Assembly (NCBI GenBank): GCA_900323505.1
Contig: OOIN01000025.1
Coordinates: 186,001-250,000, forward strand
DNA length: 64,000 bases
Reading direction: 5' to 3'
Source: Ustilago trichophora
Taxonomy: Eukaryota > Basidiomycota > Ustilaginomycetes > Ustilaginales > Ustilaginaceae
Shown: piece by piece, positions 1-11,351 of the stretch
Layout of the letters: the number at the start of each line of letters is the position of its first letter
Position numbering within the stretch: the stretch's first letter is position 1
Made by a program: the position numbers and the translations under genes
Notes under the pieces: model-generated
Told to the model about the DNA's origin: nothing
The model's database searches: none
What the model saw: only the letters and a program-made list of their open reading frames with translations

Positions 1-2
1 AC

Positions 3-149
3 TTCGGTCACCACCAACCCTTTGGAAAGAGAGTGTTTGTACTGTACGGTGGGCGTGCAGGCGCAGTTCATGAGTATATTCTGCAAGACTCTGCAACGGA
101 CAAAGCTGAGAAAGCTCTTGCCCGAGCAGCTGCAGGGGTTGTCTCTTGA
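3..149 (+). CDS. 3' end of an unidentified protein-coding gene (partial)
   Basis: The third forward frame is open from the window edge to a TGA at 147-149 and encodes 48 residues. The peptide looks like a folded C-terminus: it contains FVLYGGRAGAVHEYILQ followed by an Ala/Lys-rich helix ending AAAGVVS. The other two forward frames here look random. I do not recognise the family and most of the protein lies outside the window. The coding call rests only on composition and on the position of a stop before an evident intergenic region. Confidence 0.45.
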   Translation, partial: FGHHQPFGKRVFVLYGGRAGAVHEYILQDSATDKAEKALARAAAGVVS

Positions 150-1217
150 TTTCTCACCGATGACGAGTTCCGCTTTGTTTTTTTGTTTTTTGTTTGGGAT
201 TTGAAAATCAGGCGTTCTTTTTTTGCGCCGCTGTACTGTATGATGAGCAATACTGTATACGTCTGAGTTGGTAGCACAAACTACAGTGCAGTACAGTATA
301 CAGTACATACTCTGCCCAGAGTGTTGGTCTCTCGTCTTTTTTTTTTGTTTCCCATCCCGCCTTTCTGCCCGCCCAACCGCCCCGCCGCCGCTTTTTCATA
401 TTGCTCTTACCTGCACTGTATTGCCCGCCCAGATTCCCAACTCCGAGCATCATCCAAGACTTGCAACTTCACTACCAAATCTGCTCGGCCAAGTCGTCCG
501 TCTCCAAGTGGTCTCGGTCATTGGACTCGTCCAAATCCCAATTTGTGCGCATCCGTACTGTATCTTTTGTTGCAGCTTCCCTTTGGCTCGTCCATATCCC
601 GTTACATCTTGACCTGCAGTTCATTCTTCACCATCTGCTACCCTTTGCAGCCTTGTACTTCATCCTCCGAAACATAAGCTACGCTACGCTAGACTACTCT
701 CCCTCCTTCCTATTTGCAGCCGTAGAAACGACACATTGGACCCTGTTCCTCAACCGCTTTTCCAACCAGACTCACACCCCACCCCAGCAGTACCTCTTTG
801 CTCGGCCACTCTCACCCTTCCAATCTTTGCTGACACCAAGGTCCGTCCCCTGCCCAAATCACCGTCATCGCTCGCTTCACCTTCACTCAACCTTGAATCT
901 TGTGCCTCCATTGCTTCCACCATCTTCGTATACCATCTCCTTCTCCACTGCTATACATAAACCAACCTCAACCGACCTTTCCTACCAGACCTTTCCACCA
1001 CCTCGCAAGTCGAGCGTGTACAAATGTACCATCCTTGACCCATTCCCAGCGTCGCTCGCCTTCGCTTCATCCCACGACTCTGGCTGCAAACCACAGCAAT
1101 CCAGCTTGCGCCTCTGTTCTCTCTCACAAGCCCACGCTTCTTGTTAGCTACACTGTACTGAGGCGCTCCTTCCTCTACTCGGCGCTCAAAGCGCAGGGTG
1201 GCCAGCTTTCATCCAAC
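150..1217. promoter_or_regulatory. Upstream region of the ORT1-like gene, with repeated TACTGTA motifs
   Basis: About 1.07 kb without a convincing gene. It is pyrimidine-rich (CCACC, CTTCC runs), as is usual for smut 5' leaders. The heptamer TACTGTA or its complement recurs, for example near 226, 251, 287-307, 552 and 1150, and is partly palindromic (GTACAGTATACAGTAC-like at about 290-305). Open frames here, including an in-frame extension of the downstream gene to an ATG at 900, have low-complexity His/Pro/Ser composition, and I treat them as non-coding leader. Confidence 0.5.
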
Positions 1218-4200
1218 ATGAAGTCCCCGGAGCTCGAAACGTCGGCCACCTTTGGCGCTTCACCCACAGGTCTCGGTGTCGCTGGTCTCAGCCTGAACTC
1301 TGGCTCTTGTACAACTTCGCATGCCTCTCCTACCCTCACAAAGACCCCACGATGGGGTAGCATCCGTCAACGCTTCAGCAGCATCCAGTCGCGCGACAGC
1401 CCCTCGGTCCCCGTCGACAGCGTCGACGATGGCATATGGGACAAGAACGATGCTGCCTTCCTCGAAGAAGTCGCCCGATCTTCGCCTCTCTTGCTCGGTT
1501 CCCCAGACCGCTTCGACTCGCTGGCCCCCGTCTTCGAGGACACTTACACCGGTCGCTCCTCCATGTCTGCGCTGCGAGGTCATAGTTTCAATCGGCCTCA
1601 GGATGCCCAACATCACGCCTCCTCCCATCGCTCATCGTACCAACCACGCCCTTCTTCCGCCTCGGCGTCAACGCCATCCTCCTCTGCTTCTGCTGCTTCA
1701 GCTTGGTCTACACCCATAGTCACTCACGACGACAACATGCCTGGGCCCAGCGTCCCATATGTATCCACAAAACCTTGGCCTCGCTCCATGCGAAGGATGG
1801 CGTCCGCGACCATGCTGCCCCACCTCCCCGAACGGAATCGCGCCGACGACTTTGTCACCATTTCACGTCCTTCCACATCCTCCTCCTCTGCTCAAGGGTC
1901 CATGGCTCCACCGCTTCTGCCACCCATCGGATCTTCGGCCTCCTTCATGTCCAACAGCTTTGCCAGCATCCACGCCCATCCTTCTCCTGGCGGCAAGAGC
2001 AGCGCACATTCCAGCGTTCGATCCAGTCCCAGCATTCCTCACAGCGTCCGCAGCGTCCACACAGGAAGCGACGCTGCAAGATCGGCAACCGCAGAGCAAT
2101 ATCCACGCTCGCCCTCGCTTCACAGTGCGTCTTCCTTCACCACCTCGGCCTACACCTTTCGCTCCATCGACGACCGCAACATGGATTTAGACGCTCGTGT
2201 GCGAACCATCTCTTCTGCATCGGCCACAAGCTCGGCCCTTGCACCCTCCGTCGTCGCTATGGACCGCCGCACCAGTCGAAGCGTCGTTGGAGTCCCACTA
2301 GCAGCCAGGACATCCTTTTCCAGTTCAAGACCTTCCAGTCCGGATGCCTTCCTCCACGACCACAGTGCCTACGTCGCTGCCTCCCCCATCCTTTCGCGTG
2401 TGGCAGCCGAGAGTGGTATGACGGCCGTCGCATCCACTAACGCGCGCCGTCCGTCCATTGCAAGTGTCCTCGACTCGCCTCAGATTGGTGCTTCACCCGC
2501 TCATGCACATGCCCAGCACTCTACGCCTCAGCATGCATCCGAACCATTCCCACAGGGTTCAGGCGCTGACGACGCAGCCAGCCAGACCACCACTTCTGCC
2601 AGAGGCAAGCGCATGGCATCGGCGAGCATGAGGGGTGTGCCAGGTAGTCCCACCAAGAGGTCCAGTGCGCTTAACGCAACGACATCGGCCATGGCTACAT
2701 CCTCGACCTCCCCAGCCGCCCCAGCCCCGGACGCGCCTGTGACGGTCGTCCGCAAACACACAAAGAACAAGAGTAGTCTGGTTTCTGGTTTGCGCAAGTT
2801 GATGGGCAAGAGGGAACGAGACAACAAGGGCGCGTCTACCTCGGACGCAGCTTCAGCTACCGACAGTACTTCTGCACGACCCATGTCGCCTGCGCCCGCT
2901 TCAACGCTTCCGGATGCCATCGTCCATCGGCGTTCGATGCGATCGCGAGCCATGAGCATCGACGCGCCCAGTCGTGCGGGTCTCAACTTGTTTGGACTGG
3001 CACCCGACGCATTGGGGCAGGACGGGAGCGTCAAAGTGTCGCGCGACCACACCAACAGCCAAATAGGCACCAGCAATTTGAATGGCTATGCGTCGCCAAG
3101 CATGGCACGGCGCTCTCCGTCGCTGGATCTGCTGCGAGGCTTCGGCACAATGGGTAGAGTCTCGCAAGCCGATCCATCCGAATCGACTGTGGAGGATAAC
3201 TCTGCCCCCGCATCGCCGCGTTCTCGTACCAAGAGCATCGACGGTCTCACACGACCACTGCGCGATGTGCTCACACAGCGACCCCGCAAGGACTCGCACA
3301 ATGCTGCGGCTCGTGCCAGTGTCATTGAGCACATCTCACACAACGAGGCGCGCCGCATGACTGGCAACACTGGACCCGTCATCCTGCGAACCAAGGAAGC
3401 TATGGAGGAACACCGGTCGCAGTATGCAACCTTTCCCACCGAGATTGGTCTTCCCGACCGTTCCAACTTTGACGTCCAACACCCCGCCTCGCCTCGTCCA
3501 CACGAGACCAATTTGAGCCAAACAGCCGCTGGTTTTCCGGTCGGTGCAGGCGTTTCGAATGTCCAGTCGCCCGCCCGACCGCAGCGTCCAGAAGAGACAA
3601 GCCCGCAGAGTGGCGCGTCGATCGAGCAGATCACACCTTCCAACAGTGGAGGAGCTGTCAGCGGGACCGGCAGCAGCAATATTGGCGGCATTGCGTCGTC
3701 TGGCTCGTCGTTTGTCTCTTCCAGCTCTGCTGCCACTGACCCTTCCGTGGCTCTGCGTGCACCATTCTCGTTCCAGTCGCAGGCGTACAGACCCTACTCA
3801 CGCGACTCTCGTGGCTCGTCGTCCAAGACGCAGCCGAGTCCACCGTCGAGTCCAGGGTCGTTTGCTGTCCATCTCCCGGATCCTGCGCCGTTTGGCATGT
3901 ACGACACCAACAATCACAAGCTCGGGCATGGGCACCGTGGCGCGCCATCTTTGGGCTCGCAGAGCGCTCTCGGCCCCGTCCACAGCGGGCAGCCACTCGA
4001 TTCATCCTCCAGCGAGACTTATGCCATGATGCCTCCGCCTCTGGGCGTGCAAACCGCAAAGCGTGGACATGGCAGTCGTCGTTCACTCAACAGTCTGGTG
4101 AGCAGCAAGCCGTGGTCGAGCTTGTTGGGATCTCCCATTCTTGGCAGCAACAGTTCACACTCGCACAACAACAAGCGTGTATCAGCTGCCTCGATCTCGA

Positions 4201-4379
4201 GACCCTTGTCGGTATCGTCGTCAGCGTTTTCGAGTGATGTGCACAGTAGTAACGTTAGTAGTAGTTTGAGTTGCGACCTTGCCGATCTGACGCTGCGTGC
4301 GTCGGATTTGGCGGCATCTCGTTCGCGCGTACGCCTTGACTCGACGCATTCGAATTTTTCGGAACCGGGATTTCAGGCT

Positions 4380-4414
<35 letters not shown>

Positions 4415-6752
4415 GCCGAACAATTTTGGTTCGAGTGTGCACGGCCATTATTCCAACTCTCATTCACACTACTCGCACAACCATAGCTTAGCTCCATCAC
4501 CCTCGGGCCCTCATCTCTTTGCCCTTGCTCCACCTGCAGCCACCGTAGCTTCCTCTAGCTCTTCGCACCACTCGCACCACTCGCATCGTTCGCACTCCAA
4601 TTCGAGCACATCGACTGCTTCTGCATCGGCTTCCTCGACGGCTCTTGCTCCCACTTTGCATCGACTCATTCCCACATCGTCCAACTCGGCTCTTGGACAG
4701 CAGCTTCCCCATCCGCTTCGACGTCCCGCTACCAGTGACGAGACTTGCTCCCCTCAACTCGTCAGCGCCGGTAGCTTTCACGCCAGTGGCACCTCTGCAC
4801 CCACCGTATCTTCACCTCTGATCCGCTCGTCGTCGATTCAGGCGTTTCAAGACATTGGAGCTTCCGCTTCTTCTTTCGGTGGAACCTCCAGCACACTGCC
4901 ACAGACAACACCGGGCTTCTCGTCTCGACCTCGTCCTGCTGGTGCTGGTCACCGCTCTTCCGCTTCAGGTTCTTCCCTCTCGCACCGCAAGCGCCCCTCG
5001 TTTGGTCTTGCCATCGAGCCCGCTGCCCATTCGGCCTTTGACAGCATCCCGAGCCCGCTGCTGCGCACTCGTCGCATCTCCCTGGCGCTCCCGGAAGGTG
5101 CAGCCCCTCAGCGACCTTTCTCGACATCGTCGGCATCAGCAGCAGGTCGAACGCCTTCTGGTAGCTCGGCCAGCACCAGTCCTGACAGGTCGGCACGTGC
5201 CTCTGCAGTTACTCTGTCGTCCAGCCACCACTTTGACGACGAGGACAACATCGAGATCGAGACACTCCGCGACAGCACTCCGGTCAAGCCGACCTATACC
5301 CCCTCTGGCCCACTCTTGGCAGCTGCTCCGCTGTTCCAAGGTTCGGTGCCAGCACTTGAAAACGCCATGGCGGCTGCTTCGCTTGGTCCCGTCTCGAACC
5401 ACCGTCACTCGGTCTCTGTCCCCATGGATGAAGGCGATTCGCCTCGACAGCATCAGGAGGAGAGTTGGAATCGTGCTACGGGTGGCATGGCCCTCACGCA
5501 CGGCAGCGCCGAGGAATCGCAGCAGCAAGCATCCCGCCAGTACATGATCCACTCGCCCAACGAAGAAGAAGGCCCTGCGCTCGCCATGCCCGAGTCGACC
5601 CCAGCGTCGTCAGGACGCCTTAGCCAGGCCTCCAAGGACATTGCCTTTGGCTCGATCGCAGGTATGATCAGCAAGGTGTTTGAGCATCCTTTTGATCTCG
5701 TCAAAGTGCGTTTGCAGACGCAGCCGGCCGACCGTCCGCCACGATACGCCGGAGCGTTCGACTGCTTCAAGCAGACGTATCTCCAAGAAGGCATTCGTGG
5801 TCTCTACCGCGGTCTCAGCATGCCTGTGCTCGGTGCGACGCTTGAAAACGCTTGTCTGTTTTTCACGTACAACCAGATGCAGTCGGCGATCCGATGGGCC
5901 CACGGAGAGGCTAGTAGCGCATCTGCGGCTCAGGCTGACGCCACGTCGCCGCTCTCGATGCCACAGCTTGCCATTGCAGCAGCTGGTGCTGGTTCGGTGA
6001 CCAGTCTGGTGCTCACCCCCATCGAGCTGATCAAGTGCAAGATGCAGGTGCAGATGATCACGCAGGAGCAGCACGTTCCCGCCCAAAGCACAGTCGCGAC
6101 CACTGCCCCTGCGACCGCTGCAGCCGGACCACAGCTGCAACAGACACGGTCGCTGTACACGAGCGCGATCCGATCCGCCTCTGCGGGAGCCACATCCTCA
6201 GCGCAGGCGTTTAAATCCCTCGACGGCCCCCTAACCATCCTGCGACGCACCATCGCATCCGACGGCATCCGCGGCTTGTGGCTCGGTCAGACCGGAACCC
6301 TCCTCCGCGAAACCGGTGGTGGCGTTGCATGGTTCCTCGCGTTTGAATCGTGTTCGCGCTACCTGATCGCACGCAAAAAGGCTCTCTGGAAGCGCGACAA
6401 CGTGACCAAAAAGGATCTGTCCTCCCTCGAGCTCGTCGGCTCCGGCGCTTTGGCAGGTATAAGCTACAACGTCGTCCTCTTCCCCGCCGACTGCGTCAAA
6501 TCGACCATGCAGACCGAACGAGAGATGCGCGCCGTCTCCTCCTCCTCCTCCTCCTCCTCCTCCTCCTCCTCGACGGAAAAGTGGAAGGGTACAGGATTCT
6601 ACGACACGTTCAAGAAGATTTACACGACTAGAGGTATCAGGGGTCTGTATGCGGGTTGCGGTGTGACTTGTCTTAGGAGTGCACCTTCGAGTGCCATCAT
6701 CTTTTTGATGTACAACAAGCTTGAAAAGCTCAGTGATGATTATGGACTGTAG
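1218..6752 (+). CDS. ORT1: Mitochondrial ornithine carrier (ORT1/ARG11-type) with a ~1,470-residue Ser-rich N-terminal extension
   Basis: An uninterrupted frame of 1844 codons from the ATG at 1218. The last ~375 residues are a complete SLC25 mitochondrial carrier with three repeats and signatures PFDLVK (about residue 1491), PIELIK (1601) and PADCVK (1756). Segments such as GATLENACLFFTYNQ, TPIELIKCKMQ and RETGGGVAWF match the yeast ornithine transporter Ort1p, which exchanges mitochondrial ornithine in arginine synthesis. The first ~1,470 residues are Ser/Ala/Pro/His-rich with no domain I recognise and a polyglutamine run near residue 1056 (CAG repeat 4383-4412). A poly-Ser run (TCC repeat 6536-6571) lies in the loop of the third carrier repeat. 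Yeast Ort1p has only about 290 residues, so the extension is extraordinary. An in-frame internal ATG such as 5587 could give a normal-sized carrier. The carrier call is firm; whether one long protein is made is not. Confidence 0.85.
4383..4412 (+). repeat. CAG trinucleotide repeat (polyGln) in the ORT1 extension
   Basis: About ten consecutive CAG codons encode a glutamine tract followed by two prolines, in the Ser/His-rich extension. This is a likely length-variable site between strains. Confidence 0.9.
6536..6571 (+). repeat. TCC trinucleotide repeat (polySer) inside the carrier domain
   Basis: Twelve or so TCC units encode a serine run between the third-repeat signature PADCVKSTMQ and the next helix (KGTGFYDTFKK). 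It lies in a loop of the third carrier repeat, where a length change would probably be tolerated. Confidence 0.9.
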
Positions 6753-6948
6753 AAGGATGGATAGAGACAGATCTTTATATGTTTTTAGAGTAGATGTGTT
6801 GTTCTTGGTAATTGCATTTTGCATAGATTGATTCCTAGCATCATCACAGTTGTATGTGGGACTGGGAGGAGGAGGATGATTGCAAAGAGATTTCACAAGT
6901 GCATATGCCATTGTAAAGTGACAGAGACGAGAGAGAGGGAGAGAGTTT

Positions 6949-7623
6949 TCAGTCGTCAAGGTCGAAGCTCAACCCCTTTCCAGATTTCGCTTTGAGTTTT
7001 TTTGCCTGTGCATTTTTCACTTTTCTCTTATCCTGTGTCTTCTCTTTCTTGTCTTGTTTCGTGGATGATGTGGGCGGAGATCTTGCTTGACGATCTTGAC
7101 GAATGAGTTGTTTTACGTCTTCCAGTGAGCTTTTTGCTGTCTCGACCTTGGGTTTTGTAGATGTTGGTGTGTTGATGATGGAATCCAAGGTAAGGTGGGG
7201 TTGAATGGGGGGTCTTCTTCGTTTTGATGGTGTTGCACTGGCTGAAGCTGCTATGTTTTGAGGCTTTTCTCCAGCACTATTCCTTGGTAAAGCTGGAGAT
7301 GTGGTTTTGAGCTGTAGCGCTTCGGTGTGAGAAAGATGCTTTCCATCCTTCAAAACGACCACCTGAGCACCGTTCATCTCATCCTCGCTATCCAGACCCG
7401 CATCTTGATCATCCTCATCATCAAGAGCTTTTCGCTTCCCAGAAGATGTCAATTTGACAAACGATTCCAACTCATCCCCACCCCGCTGCGAAGAGGAGGA
7501 GGAAGAGGAGGAGTATCGCTCGCTGCAAGCTACTTGCGCTTTAAGTGCTTTCAGAAAGGAAGGCACTTCGGGTGCTCGATACTCTAGTGAACGTGAAGCT
7601 AGATTGCCTTTTCGTCCCGACAT
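6949..7623 (-). CDS. DUF4604 (KIAA1143-like) nuclear protein
   Basis: Encodes 224 residues from the ATG at 7623. The N-terminus (EYRAPEVPSFLKALKAQV), the central AQVVVLKDGKHLSHTEAL and the basic C-terminus ending GLSFDLDD match the DUF4604 family, to which human KIAA1143 belongs: an N-terminal PxFL motif, a central QVVVLK segment and a terminal LSFD(D/E). The molecular role of the family is not established. The protein is Lys/Ser-rich with an acidic patch (DDEDDQDAGLDSEDE) and probable nuclear signals. An open frame runs upstream to 7980 but encodes a run of about 11 Met from a CAT repeat, so the start at 7623, just before the family-specific segment, is preferred. It converges on ORT1 with 196 bp between the stop codons. 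Confidence 0.75.
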   Translation of the reverse strand: MSGRKGNLASRSLEYRAPEVPSFLKALKAQVACSERYSSSSSSSSQRGGDELESFVKLTSSGKRKALDDEDDQDAGLDSEDEMNGAQVVVLKDGKHLSHTEALQLKTTSPALPRNSAGEKPQNIAASASATPSKRRRPPIQPHLTLDSIINTPTSTKPKVETAKSSLEDVKQLIRQDRQARSPPTSSTKQDKKEKTQDKRKVKNAQAKKLKAKSGKGLSFDLDD

Positions 7624-7857
7624 GGTGTGTTTGACGCTGCTTTTGATGCCGTGAGAAAGAAATAGGGGGATGAGTCTGATGGCGTGGATGCAAAGGGATG
7701 GAGGAAAAGGTTGGACCCTGAAAGTACTGTAGACGGCTTTGTTTCTTCGCATCGATCTGTGCAGTACAAGCAGCCGCGTGCATGGTTGTGGAGGCTTGAC
7801 AAGGCGGCGTGTCCATCTGTGCTCAGCTTGCATACAATCAACTCTTGTTTCACTTCC

Positions 7858-7893
<36 letters not shown>

Positions 7894-8020
7894 CACCGTC
7901 TTGCTCCTTGCCACCACTACCCCGCATACATCCTTCTCAGGCTCACGAGGTATGCACACAACTAGATCATAACGAAACACCTTCGCCTCCAGGGATTCTC
8001 AACGGAGAATTCTGGCAGCC
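7624..8020. promoter_or_regulatory. Divergent promoter region with a CAT repeat
   Basis: 397 bp between the start codons of the DUF4604 gene and the DUF1365 gene, presumably a shared bidirectional promoter. It holds a (CAT)11-type microsatellite at about 7858-7890 and one AGTACTGTA motif near 7723. No gene is visible. Confidence 0.55.
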
Positions 8021-10267
8021 ATGACCAACACTTCCGCCCTCTCCGGCGGCCCAACCTCGTGGATAGGCAACCTCACCACGACCGGCACAACTTCAGCCTC
8101 ATGGTTCAGCCTTTCATCCCTCACCTCTGTCAAAGCCATCCCTCTCTATCTCCTCTTGGGTCTCTGGCTTGTACAACGCCTGCCTTCTCTCCTCGAACGC
8201 TTTTTCACTCCGACAGGGACGGCTTCCACCTCGGCATGGGTCGTACCTGCCGAAACCCGCCACGCCCGCTTCCTCCCCGTCGAGTCGCAACATGCCTTCC
8301 GCTACAACATCCTCTATCTCGCTCTTCGCCTCGACAAGCTCGAAACACGCAAATTGGACACGGGCCACGCCTTCGCATGGAAAGGTGGCATGTTGATGCC
8401 CGAGTTTGTGGACCAAGATGCACTCGCCAAGAAGAAGAACGTCACACCGGCGACCATTGCAAAAACTAGCGAGGGGAGCAAGGAGGAATGGGAGGCAAAG
8501 ATGCGTGCTGCTGAGCGAATCGAACGTCGCAAATTAGAGGAGAAGAGGAGTAGGAACGAGCGATATACGTGGTCTCTCACTGGTCTTCATCCCAGTGCAT
8601 ATCTGCGTACCCATCTGCCCACTTCTACCACTGCAGAGGGCTTGACGGAGGAAAAAGGGAAATGGATCGGCGGATCGATCCTTCTCAAGCTCGCCTATGA
8701 GCTGAGGGAACGTGGACATCTTTCTGTTGGACCTCAGGATTCGGACACCACCATTGCGAGCACTGGCAAGGATTGGAGACACGAACTCGGCCAAGTCTGG
8801 ACGGTCACCATGCCTTCCATCGCTGGTATCACGGGTATCAACCCTCTCACCGTACACTACTGCTATCGACCACACAACTTCAACAGCGCAGAGGCGAAAG
8901 TGCATGACAACGACAAGCGGGGAGATTTTTGGCTGGTAGTTCTCGAAGTCCACAACACCTTCAGCGAGAGACACATTTACGTGCTCGAATCTGGCAAGAA
9001 CGAAGATGGCGATATCGACGGCAAATCAGAGCGAAGAGGAGGGTACGATCATCAATGGACGTTTCCGCGATCTTTCCACGTCTCGCCGTTCAACGATAGG
9101 GGAGGTTTTTACCGACTCTTTCTCAAAGAACCTTTTACCAAAACCGCAGAAGCGTCCACCTTTACTCTCGGAGTTCGGCTGCTACTACTCGTGGAATCCG
9201 AATCCACCACACAGGATTCATCTCCAAAGTTGGTGAAGAAGCTCATGGCCACTCTCGATTCCATCTCGGTCACCCCGCAAAAGCGAGTCTACGTGGGACG
9301 GTGCGTCCGCCCGCTTTCTCCCGCAACCCTCTACGCCGCATTGTTGCGCCAACCAGTGGATCTGTTCCTGACCTTGTTTCGCATCCTGTACGAGGCGGCC
9401 AAGTTGCACTTTGCAAAGCGATTGGACGCTTTTGGTCGACCCGATATGGTTCAGCTCTCCGAGCCTTGTCACGCCACCTTTGACGGGGTCGGGTTGCCAC
9501 CACCGGTGAACAAGATTCAGCCGCATCGACAGGACAAGACGCGTTCTGCTGGTGAGGGCAGTGTAGGGTTGGTCTATCCGGAACCAGGATGGACGGAGAA
9601 AATCGCCAAGGACTACGTGGCATCTCTTCTGACAAAGCGGGTCAAGAAGCTAGAGGAGAAGGGAGAGAGTTGGAAAGTGGATGTGGAGTCTACGGATCCA
9701 GCAGACTCGGGGATCCACATCGGGTCGGATCAAGTGGGTAAGGCCAGAGAGCTCAAATTGTACACTCGATCGTATGGAGTCTATGTGGACCTGATGACGC
9801 ACAACCCGGCTCGGTTGGCTTTGTTGTTGGGAAGCATCATCGGTCGACGATGGGGCGTATCTTCTTTGGTCGAGTTTGACGACTTTTTCCCCCCGCCGAC
9901 TTTGCTTGCTTCACAAGGGGTAACAAGGAGACATTTCGAATTCCTACTCGATCCCATCTCGGACAGAAAGGCAGCTCTGACTACCTTGGCCAAATTTGGC
10001 ATTTCCACCGACGCAAAAGCAAAGAAACAAGAACAAGGTGGATGGAAAGTGGGCCTTGCTCTGTGGATCGGGTACATCTCAGCAGTGGCAGAAAAGAAAC
10101 TGTTCGGCTGGTTGGGAGCTAGATACGTCAAAGGAACCGAACCTTGGTTGGAGCTCGTACGCGCTCTCCACTATCTAGAAGGTCTACAGTCGGAGAAAGA
10201 GACAGACGAGACACTCAACCAATGGGATACTAGGCTGGGTAGCGTCTACCATCCATATGCTTCGTGA
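8021..10267 (+). CDS. DUF1365-family protein
   Basis: Encodes 748 residues. A hydrophobic segment (AIPLYLLLGLWLVQRLPSLL, about residues 39-58) suggests a membrane anchor. The body carries DUF1365 hallmarks: the WTVTMPSIAGITGINPLTVHYCYRP segment near residue 265-290 (only part quoted as motif PLTVHYCYR), HVSPFN at about residue 353, and a VYVGRCVRPLSPATLYAAL-like stretch near 425. In bacteria DUF1365 genes often lie beside cyclopropane-fatty-acid synthase genes, so a lipid-related role is suspected, but no activity is established. The fungal version is larger than bacterial ones (about 250 residues) because of insertions and a C-terminal extension of ~240 residues. No intron is visible. The gene converges on RPA3 with 230 bp between stops. 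Confidence 0.8.
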   Translation: MTNTSALSGGPTSWIGNLTTTGTTSASWFSLSSLTSVKAIPLYLLLGLWLVQRLPSLLERFFTPTGTASTSAWVVPAETRHARFLPVESQHAFRYNILYLALRLDKLETRKLDTGHAFAWKGGMLMPEFVDQDALAKKKNVTPATIAKTSEGSKEEWEAKMRAAERIERRKLEEKRSRNERYTWSLTGLHPSAYLRTHLPTSTTAEGLTEEKGKWIGGSILLKLAYELRERGHLSVGPQDSDTTIASTGKDWRHELGQVWTVTMPSIAGITGINPLTVHYCYRPHNFNSAEAKVHDNDKRGDFWLVVLEVHNTFSERHIYVLESGKNEDGDIDGKSERRGGYDHQWTFPRSFHVSPFNDRGGFYRLFLKEPFTKTAEASTFTLGVRLLLLVESESTTQDSSPKLVKKLMATLDSISVTPQKRVYVGRCVRPLSPATLYAALLRQPVDLFLTLFRILYEAAKLHFAKRLDAFGRPDMVQLSEPCHATFDGVGLPPPVNKIQPHRQDKTRSAGEGSVGLVYPEPGWTEKIAKDYVASLLTKRVKKLEEKGESWKVDVESTDPADSGIHIGSDQVGKARELKLYTRSYGVYVDLMTHNPARLALLLGSIIGRRWGVSSLVEFDDFFPPPTLLASQGVTRRHFEFLLDPISDRKAALTTLAKFGISTDAKAKKQEQGGWKVGLALWIGYISAVAEKKLFGWLGARYVKGTEPWLELVRALHYLEGLQSEKETDETLNQWDTRLGSVYHPYAS

Positions 10268-10497
10268 ATGTCGGAGCTATCCTTAGTTTCTTTCTGGAAA
10301 TCTTACCAGTGCGATCGTGTGAAAGACTTCTTGGCCAAGGTGAAACGGTGACGGATAAAGTTTTGGTAAGGATGCAAAGAAAAGGATCGATATTGACAGA
10401 GTTGAGACAGGTTTTGTTACATTGCGGAGGAATCTGGGAAATGGAAATGAGACGGACGTTGCGAATTGAACGAGCTGAGAGGGAGGTATGAAGATGA

Positions 10498-10998
10498 TCA
10501 GGCGCTGTCGGAGAAAAGCGCTGGGAAGGCGGCCGAGATTTGGACTACGTTTTCGACCAGGGCTAAATCTGCACCATCATTCCGTCAAAGATGAGTTATA
10601 AAAAAAGTCAGCATTCTCTACGTATCTCTCTTTTTCTGCAACTTGGTACACTCTGTGCTGCCTTGACTATTGTTTTGCGTGCAGAAAGAGCGGCTTTTAT
10701 AGTCAAAGCCAAAAGCGGACTCACCGACACCATCGCCACAATCGACCGTGGTAAATTCCCTAATCTGATTGCCGTCCAAACTGGAGCCACCTTCGCTAAC
10801 CTTTCCTGTAACCTCGACAAAAGTGCTGCCCGAGATGTCTGAATCTGGATTGAGGGCTACTTCGACGTTTCCCTGATCGGAAGTTTGGATGAGAAGCGTG
10901 TTTCCGGTGATCTTGATGACTTTGCCTACGATACGAACGGTTTGGCCGGTGTATTGGGAGAGCATGGAGGAGTTGATCATGGGAGTGGGTTTGTCCAT
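10498..10998 (-). CDS. RPA3: Replication protein A subunit 3 (RPA14-like), two exons
   Basis: Exon 1 is 10998-10725 and exon 2 is 10568-10498, joined across a 156-bp GT-AG intron (donor GTGAGT at 10724-10719, acceptor CAG ending 10569). The spliced frame encodes 114 residues ending LFSDSA. The OB-fold start (MINSSMLSQYTGQTVRIVGK) and the C-terminal helix after FTTVDCGDGVD match the small RPA subunit (human RPA14 121 aa, yeast Rfa3 122 aa), which forms the trimerisation core of the single-strand DNA-binding complex used in replication and repair. Exon 2 is too short to stand out as an ORF. The splice is supported by exact phase (1) and by restoration of the conserved amphipathic C-terminal helix. 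The unspliced frame would run into unrelated sequence. Confidence 0.88.
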
Positions 10999-11351
10999 CG
11001 TGTCGATTTTGCTCGATGCAGAGGAGGATTAGATGGGAGAGAATTGTGTTGATGTCCGATGATGGTGGATGTTTGGATGAAAAGAAAGAGGCTGAGTTGA
11101 TCTTTTGTGGAATCTTGAAAGTGTTGGTTTTGCGCAGCTAAAGTCGAAGCGCGCGCGTGTGAAGTGTGACGCGTAAATTGGGCCTGTTCCCGATTGTGAG
11201 ATCGGGGCCAAAAGTGACACCTTTTTGCTTGGTATCCTTCTTTTTGGCACGCTTTGCCGTCCAACACTTTGAAAAAAGTGGAGCTCAACACACAAAATGC
11301 TTTTCCTTTCCACTACACTAGTCCCTTGCCCGCAACGATATACACGACATC
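10999..11351. promoter_or_regulatory. Divergent promoter region of RPA3 and SHE9
   Basis: 353 bp between the two start codons. It contains the alternating GCGCGCGCG near 11150-11158 and GTGACGCGTAAA-like sequence near 11167. The latter resembles an MluI cell-cycle box (ACGCGT), the MBF/DSC1 target found upstream of yeast replication genes. That fits RPA3 but is inference from one site. Confidence 0.35.

Noticed and set aside
401..1147. 248-codon frame in the ORT1 upstream region
   Set aside because: Low-complexity Ser/Pro/His/Leu composition from pyrimidine-rich leader; no domain and overlapping similar frames in other phases.
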